Assembly: GCF_029267515.1 (NCBI RefSeq)
Contig: NZ_JAJUIS010000005.1
Location: 62,001-126,000 of the forward strand
DNA: 64,000 nt
Source of the DNA: Seleniivibrio woodruffii
GTDB lineage: Bacteria; Chrysiogenota; Deferribacteres; Deferribacterales; Geovibrionaceae
Reading direction: 5' to 3'
Shown here: positions 59,744 through 64,000 of the stretch, piece after piece
Numbering within the stretch: the stretch's first letter is position 1
Layout: each line of letters starts with the position of its first letter
The notes under the pieces: model-generated
Seen by the model: the letters and a program-made list of their open reading frames with translations, nothing else
Database searches by the model: none
Told to the model about the DNA's origin: nothing
Translations under genes and position numbers: made by a program

Positions 59744-60906
59744 TTCTTTTTACAGTACAGTTCGATTATATTCAGTATATCTTCGAGCACGTCCTCAACG
59801 TCCTCAACGCCAAGGGACAGACGCACAAGGCTGTCACTTATTCCCCTTGCGGCACGTTCCTCTGCGGGCATAGCCGCGTGTGACATCTTCGCCGGATAGG
59901 AGATGATGCTCTCCACACCGCCGAGACTCACGGCGAAAGCCGCATATTTGGCATTTTCCAGCAGTTTACGGGCAAGTTCCGGCGTTTCCAACTCAAAAGA
60001 GAGCACAGCGCCTGCGCCGTCCGCCTGTTTTCTGTTAATTTCATATCCCGGGTGGCTCTCAAGACCGGGGTAGTAAACCTTTTTGATCTTAGGATGTTCC
60101 GAAAGCGCCTTGGCTATTATACCCGCGGAACGCTGTCCAGCCTCCATCCGCACGCCAAGTGTTTTAAGTCCCCGTATCACAAGCCAGCAGTCGTTGGGAG
60201 GAAGCACCGAACCGACTGCGTTCTGTATATATTTAATACGTTTTGCAAGGTCTTTATCCGCCGTAACGGCGAACCCGCAGAGGACATCACTGTGTCCGTT
60301 AATAAATTTTGTGCCGCTGTGGACGACAATATCGCATCCAAGCTCGATGGGTCTTTGCAGATAGGGACTCATGAACGTGTTGTCCACAATGGTGATAAGC
60401 CCGTGTTTTTTCGCAAGCTGCGCCATTGCCTTCAGGTCGGTTATTTTAAGAAGCGGGTTAGAAGGCGTTTCCAGATAGAGCGCCTTGGTATTCGGTTTGA
60501 TAGCCGCTTCGAAAGTGTCAACAGACGTTGCGTCGGCAAAGGTCGCCTCTATTCCGAAACGGGACAGAAGCCCTGTAAGAACGCGCCATGTGCCGCCGTA
60601 CACGTCTTCGCATACGACTATGTGGTCGCCGGGGGAAAATATCATCAGCACGGCTGAAATTGCCGCCATGCCGGATGCGAACGCGTATCCGTGGTTTCCG
60701 CTTTCAAGCTCCGCTATAATAGTTTCAAGCGCCTCTCTGGTGGGATTTCCGGAGCGGGAATAGTCATACCGTCCGAAGCTGTCGGCGGAAATCTGTGCAA
60801 AGGTGGAGGCGTGCACCAACGGAACGCTCAGCGCCCCCGTTGCCGGATCTATGCCGAATCCGTTATGCACCAGTCTTGTGTTCCTGCCCGCTTTTTTCTT
60901 AGCCAT
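59740..60906 (-). CDS. Cystathionine gamma-synthase/lyase family PLP enzyme
   Basis: A 388-residue fold-type I PLP enzyme. YDYSRSGNPTREALE, DNTFMSPYLQRPIELG and the PLP-lysine motif VVHSGTKFINGHSD are clear. The close paralogue upstream has different residues in the same places. Families MetB, MetC-like and MccB cannot be separated safely by eye; together with CysK and the neighbour, a cysteine-methionine interconversion role is likely. Overlaps 8 bp with the upstream gene and 4 bp with bioB. Confidence 0.9.
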   Translation of the reverse strand: MAKKKAGRNTRLVHNGFGIDPATGALSVPLVHASTFAQISADSFGRYDYSRSGNPTREALETIIAELESGNHGYAFASGMAAISAVLMIFSPGDHIVVCEDVYGGTWRVLTGLLSRFGIEATFADATSVDTFEAAIKPNTKALYLETPSNPLLKITDLKAMAQLAKKHGLITIVDNTFMSPYLQRPIELGCDIVVHSGTKFINGHSDVLCGFAVTADKDLAKRIKYIQNAVGSVLPPNDCWLVIRGLKTLGVRMEAGQRSAGIIAKALSEHPKIKKVYYPGLESHPGYEINRKQADGAGAVLSFELETPELARKLLENAKYAAFAVSLGGVESIISYPAKMSHAAMPAEERAARGISDSLVRLSLGVEDVEDVLEDILNIIELYCKKK

Positions 60907-62050
60907 CTGTTCCTCCCTGAAGCGCCTGCGCGAGATCGTTTATAAGGTCTTCGGCGTTCTCCACGCCTACGGAAATTCTGAGCAGCCTGTCTGTCACACC
61001 CAGCCTTTCCCGGACTTCCGGTTCAATGTCCGCATGGGTCTGAACCGCAGGAAAAGTTATCAGCGATTCCACACCGCCGAGGCTCTCCGCAAACAGGAAC
61101 ACCCCGACCCGCTCAAGCACCAGAGGCACCAGTGCCGCATCAGCAACCTCGAATGACACCATGGCACCGAAACCCTTTGCCTGTTCTTTCAGTATATTAT
61201 ATCCGCAGTGATTTTTAAGCCCCGGATAATTTACCTTTATCACAAGTGGATGATGTTCAAGAAATTTCGCTATTTCCAGCGCGTTCTTCTCCTGCTGTTT
61301 AACGCGAAGGTGCAGGGTCTTCATCCCCCGCAGAACGAGCCATGCGTCGTTTGGCCCCAGCACTGAACCGACGGCATTCTGATAGAATGCCAGCTTTTCG
61401 CCCAGTTCCGCATCCTTCACCGCCAGCACCCCCGCCACAACGTCGTTGTGACCGCCAAGATATTTCGTTGCGCTGTGCAGAACTATATCCGCACCGAGAT
61501 CCAGCGGGTTTTGCAGGCAGGGCGACAGAAATGTGTTGTCCACAACCGTAAGCACACCCTTTGCGGATGCGGCGGCTGAGATAGCTTTTATGTCGGCAAC
61601 TTTCAACATGGGATTTGTGGGGTTTTCAACGAATATCATTTTAACGGCATTATCGTTAAGCGCGCCTTTTACGGATGCGATATCGGATGTGTCAACATAT
61701 TGCGCCTTTATGCCGTAAACAGCGTAAACCTGCTGAAAAAGTCTGTAGGTACCACCGTAGAGGTCTTCCGTAACGACTATTTTATCATCAGGTTTCAGAA
61801 GCCTGAGAACGTTGTCGATTGCCGCCAGACCCGATGAAAACGCAAGTCCCCGCGCGCCGTTCTCCGCATCGGCAACAGCATCCTCAAGCGCCTGTCTGGT
61901 GGGGTTCTTTGAGCGTGAATAGTCATATCCGGTGCTCTGCCCCAGCGCAGGGTGCCTGTACGTTGCCGAATTATACACCGGAACCGTCACGGCTCCGGTG
62001 GAGGGATCGCGTCTGCTGCCCGACTGGGCAAGCCTCGTTTCGATATTCAT
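60899..62050 (-). CDS. Cystathionine gamma-synthase/lyase family PLP enzyme (second paralogue)
   Basis: A 383-residue PLP enzyme, close in layout to the downstream gene (YDYSRSKNPTRQALED, DNTFLSPCLQNPLDLG, LHSATKYLGGHNDVVAG). The SATKYLGGHND form resembles MetI-type cystathionine gamma-synthase/O-acetylhomoserine thiolyase. With the paralogue it could form a forward and reverse transsulfuration pair. It lies 25 bp downstream of cysK. Confidence 0.9.
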   Translation of the reverse strand: MNIETRLAQSGSRRDPSTGAVTVPVYNSATYRHPALGQSTGYDYSRSKNPTRQALEDAVADAENGARGLAFSSGLAAIDNVLRLLKPDDKIVVTEDLYGGTYRLFQQVYAVYGIKAQYVDTSDIASVKGALNDNAVKMIFVENPTNPMLKVADIKAISAAASAKGVLTVVDNTFLSPCLQNPLDLGADIVLHSATKYLGGHNDVVAGVLAVKDAELGEKLAFYQNAVGSVLGPNDAWLVLRGMKTLHLRVKQQEKNALEIAKFLEHHPLVIKVNYPGLKNHCGYNILKEQAKGFGAMVSFEVADAALVPLVLERVGVFLFAESLGGVESLITFPAVQTHADIEPEVRERLGVTDRLLRISVGVENAEDLINDLAQALQGGTDG

Positions 62051-62075
62051 ATAAAAAACCTCTCCCCTGTTGATT

Positions 62076-63011
62076 TTACGCCGTAGGTTCGCTGAAAAGA
62101 ACTGTTGAAAGGTATCTCTCTCCGGTGTCGGGCAGGATAACCACTATCAGCTTGCCTTTGTTTTCGGGTCTTTTTGAAATTTCGTATGCAGCATGGAATG
62201 CCGCGCCGGATGATATACCAACCAGAAGCCCGTCCTCTTTTGCCAGTTTGCGTGCGGCTGCCAGTGCTTCCTCGCTCTGCACCTGATAAATTTCAGATAT
62301 CACGTTTCTGTCCAGCACACCGGGAACAAATCCGGCACCGATACCCTGAATTTTGTGGGGACCGGGGTTTCCGCCGGAAAGTACGGGTGATTCCACAGGT
62401 TCAACGGCGATAACCTGAAGCTCCGGTCTGCGCTCTTTAAGCACCTGACCGATACCTGTGATGGTTCCGCCTGTGCCCACGCCGCCCACAACTATGTCAA
62501 CCTTACCGTCGGTATCTCTCCAAATCTCTTCCGCCGTGGTGGCTCTGTGGATTGCGGGGTTTGCAAGGTTGTTGAACTGCTGGGGAACGAACGAATTGGG
62601 TGTTTCCGCAGCAAGCTCCTCCGCCTTTTGCACTGCACCTTTCATACCGAGCGCGCCGGGGGTGAGAACTATCTCAGCGCCGTATGCTTTCAGCAGTGAA
62701 CGGCGTTCGACGCTCATGGTTTCGGGCATTGTCAGGATAAGTCTGTAGCCGCGTGCGGCAGAAACCAGCGCCAGCGCGATACCCGTATTTCCGCTGGTGG
62801 GTTCAATGATAACCGTGTCCTTGGTGATAAGTCCTTTCTTCTCTGCGTCTTCAATCATCGCGAATCCGATACGGTCTTTAACGCTTCCGCCGGGGTTGAA
62901 TGATTCCACCTTAGCAACAATCTCTGCTCCCGCACCCTCTGCTGCTCTGTTGATTTTAAGCAGCGGTGTGTTTCCTATAAGGTCTGTCAGTGTGTTTGCT
63001 ATCCTTGCCAT
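62076..63011 (-). CDS. cysK: Cysteine synthase A (O-acetylserine sulfhydrylase)
   Basis: A 311-residue PLP enzyme starting [19 protein letters not shown]; a longer frame begins eight codons earlier, but GAGGAGAGG just before this ATG favours it. The PLP-lysine motif is [14 protein letters not shown], with [23 protein letters not shown] and [11 protein letters not shown]. It makes cysteine from O-acetylserine and sulfide. It heads the cysK-transsulfuration-bioB operon and has a strong promoter. Confidence 0.95.
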   Translation of the reverse strand: MARIANTLTDLIGNTPLLKINRAAEGAGAEIVAKVESFNPGGSVKDRIGFAMIEDAEKKGLITKDTVIIEPTSGNTGIALALVSAARGYRLILTMPETMSVERRSLLKAYGAEIVLTPGALGMKGAVQKAEELAAETPNSFVPQQFNNLANPAIHRATTAEEIWRDTDGKVDIVVGGVGTGGTITGIGQVLKERRPELQVIAVEPVESPVLSGGNPGPHKIQGIGAGFVPGVLDRNVISEIYQVQSEEALAAARKLAKEDGLLVGISSGAAFHAAYEISKRPENKGKLIVVILPDTGERYLSTVLFSEPTA

Positions 63012-63064
63012 AATATCCTCTCCTCTATTTATCATATTACCTATCGATTTACTAGATTAATTGG

Positions 63065-63093
63065 ATAATATTACCGCGAAGGGCGTATGTCAA
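63065..63093 (-). promoter_or_regulatory. Strong sigma70 promoter of the cysK operon
   Basis: TTGACA (63093-63088), exactly 17 bases, TATTAT (63070-63065) on the minus strand, about 54 bp before the cysK start. Confidence 0.85.
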
Positions 63094-63113
63094 CAGGATA
63101 TTTTAATGAAAAA

Positions 63114-63139
63114 GCCCCTTCTGCGGATGCAAAAGGGGC
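63114..63139 (-). terminator. Intrinsic terminator of the RND pump gene
   Basis: A 7-bp stem GCCCCTT/AAGGGGC with a 12-base loop, followed on the minus strand by TTTTT. It begins 8 bp after the pump stop codon. Confidence 0.85.
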
Positions 63140-63146
63140 AAATTAT

Positions 63147-64000
63147 TTATACTGTGCGCTTTTTAATTTCCCACTTTTTCCATGAGAAATATAGAGCAGG
63201 TATTATCACAAGGGTGAGTATAGTGGAAGTAACCATACCTCCTATCATTGGAGCGGCTATGCGCTTCATAACGTCCGCGCCGCTTCCAGTTGCCCACATG
63301 ATAGGCACCAGACCAATGATAAGTGTTGCAACGGTCATGACCTTTGGACGCACCCTCTGCACCGCGCCGTAAACCACTGCGGCTTTAAGGTCTTCGTCGT
63401 TGTTCATCTGCCCGCGCGCAGTCCATTCGTCATACGCTTCGTCCAGATAAACTATCATAACAACCCCCGTCTCGGCGGCGACTCCGGCAAGGGCTATCAG
63501 CCCCACCCAGACCGCCACGGACATATTGTACCCCAGAAAATAGAGGTATAAAAATCCGCCCACCAGCGCGAACGGCACCGAAAGCATGACTATTGCCGTT
63601 TTTGTCACCGAACGGAAGTTCAGATACAGCAGCATGAATATCAGTCCAAGCGTAAGGGGTACCGCGAGTTTCAGCTTCTCCTTTACCCTCTGCATGGATT
63701 CGTATTCGCCGCTCCATCTCAGGGTGTAGCCCTGCGGCAGTTTTATCGTTTTGTCCGTCTGTTCCATGGCTCGTTTGACATAGCTTCCCACGTCAACGCC
63801 CTGTTTCAGATCGACATAAACGTATGAAACCAGCATTCCGTTCTCCTCTTTCAGCATGTCGGGACCGGACTTCAGGTATACGTCGGCAACATCGCCAAGC
63901 GGAATGTAGTTTGCCTGTCCGTTCATGCCGCCGACTGGCACCAGAACGTTCTTTATGGACTCAACGTCGTTGCGGAACGCCTTCTTATAGCGCACTGCGA
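63147..64000 (-). CDS. Heavy-metal RND efflux pump, C-terminal part (CusA/CzcA type; cut by window end)
   Basis: About 284 C-terminal residues of an RND transporter are inside the window; the gene continues past 64000. LIFMLLYLNFRSVTKTAIVM, SVPFALVGGFLYLYFLGYNM and ALAGVAAETGVVMIVYLDEA mark the heavy-metal-efflux branch; the AAETGVVM form is typical of CusA (Cu+/Ag+). The four or five C-terminal membrane helices are intact. It should work with a periplasmic adaptor and outer-membrane channel, which are likely upstream, outside the window. Confidence 0.9.
   Translation of the reverse strand, partial: AVRYKKAFRNDVESIKNVLVPVGGMNGQANYIPLGDVADVYLKSGPDMLKEENGMLVSYVYVDLKQGVDVGSYVKRAMEQTDKTIKLPQGYTLRWSGEYESMQRVKEKLKLAVPLTLGLIFMLLYLNFRSVTKTAIVMLSVPFALVGGFLYLYFLGYNMSVAVWVGLIALAGVAAETGVVMIVYLDEAYDEWTARGQMNNDEDLKAAVVYGAVQRVRPKVMTVATLIIGLVPIMWATGSGADVMKRIAAPMIGGMVTSTILTLVIIPALYFSWKKWEIKKRTV

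Noticed and set aside
1-64000. CRISPR arrays or insertion sequences
   Set aside because: No regularly spaced direct repeats and no transposase-like protein were seen; R1 and R2 are dispersed, not arrayed.

Overview
The window is a gene-dense bacterial chromosome segment of moderate GC (high forties percent by eye). It carries LPS-heptose synthesis (gmhA), chemotaxis, c-di-GMP signalling, a succinate dehydrogenase operon, selenocysteine insertion factors (selA, selB), an NADH/polysulfide-type flavoprotein with a rhodanese tail and a methyl-accepting protein with a hemerythrin oxygen/redox domain. This suits a motile Gram-negative anaerobe or microaerobe with sulfur and selenium metabolism. A member of the Deferribacterota (Denitrovibrio/Geovibrio/Seleniivibrio type) is my best guess. 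That is inference from gene content and protein style; no rRNA is present to confirm it.

Layout. 1-6.4 kb: the 5' part of mfd, gmhA, a membrane-anchored rhodanese, a Cache-domain histidine kinase, a cupin and the MCP-hemerythrin fusion. 6.7-15.1 kb: a tight minus-strand run selA-selB-uvrB-PBP1A-histidine kinase. 15.2-23.4 kb: a plus-strand run of M20 amidohydrolase, dprA, smg-like, topA, trmFO and a 7TMR-DISM diguanylate cyclase. 23.3-30 kb, minus strand: flavodoxin, PAS-GGDEF protein, purC, CoA-disulfide-reductase/rhodanese fusion and mtaB. 30.1-34.7 kb, plus strand: FliL-like protein, glnD and a PAS histidine kinase. 34.7-37 kb: terC and a small accessory island (AT-rich orphan plus a HigBA-like toxin-antitoxin pair). 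37.3-40.5 kb: sdhCDAB. 40.8-43.7 kb: an isolated phage packaging cassette (terS-terL-Mu-type portal) with no other phage genes. 43.9-46.5 kb: a Fic-family protein lacking the catalytic His, a ROK kinase, an XRE regulator and a 39-residue membrane peptide candidate. 46.5-52.6 kb: BMP-type nucleoside importer, xpt and a split LysO-type exporter. 52.6-57.3 kb: a manganese/zinc/iron-type ABC importer whose permease is fused to a complete DtxR-type regulator, with a divergent Fur-family gene. 57.4-63 kb: a diguanylate cyclase and a cysK-transsulfuration-bioB operon. 63.1-64 kb: the 3' part of a CusA-type RND pump.

Four themes stand out. (1) Two intergenic repeat families: R1, whose arms are variants of GA(T/C)TGCCGCGTCGC (five copies), and R2, about 125 bp, with terminal inverted repeats that differ between its two copies yet still pair within each copy, around a shared core hairpin. 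Both R2 copies follow an R1 arm in the same order and orientation. (2) Sensory proteins are dense: three histidine kinases, three GGDEF proteins and one MCP, with no stand-alone response regulator and no EAL or HD-GYP phosphodiesterase. (3) Metal import and metal sensing are joined in one polypeptide. (4) The Fic protein has lost both the motif His and the inhibitory Glu and shares an operon with a ROK kinase.

No rRNA, tRNA, CRISPR array, insertion sequence or replication origin was found. The two genes at the edges (mfd, cusA-like) are cut by the window.
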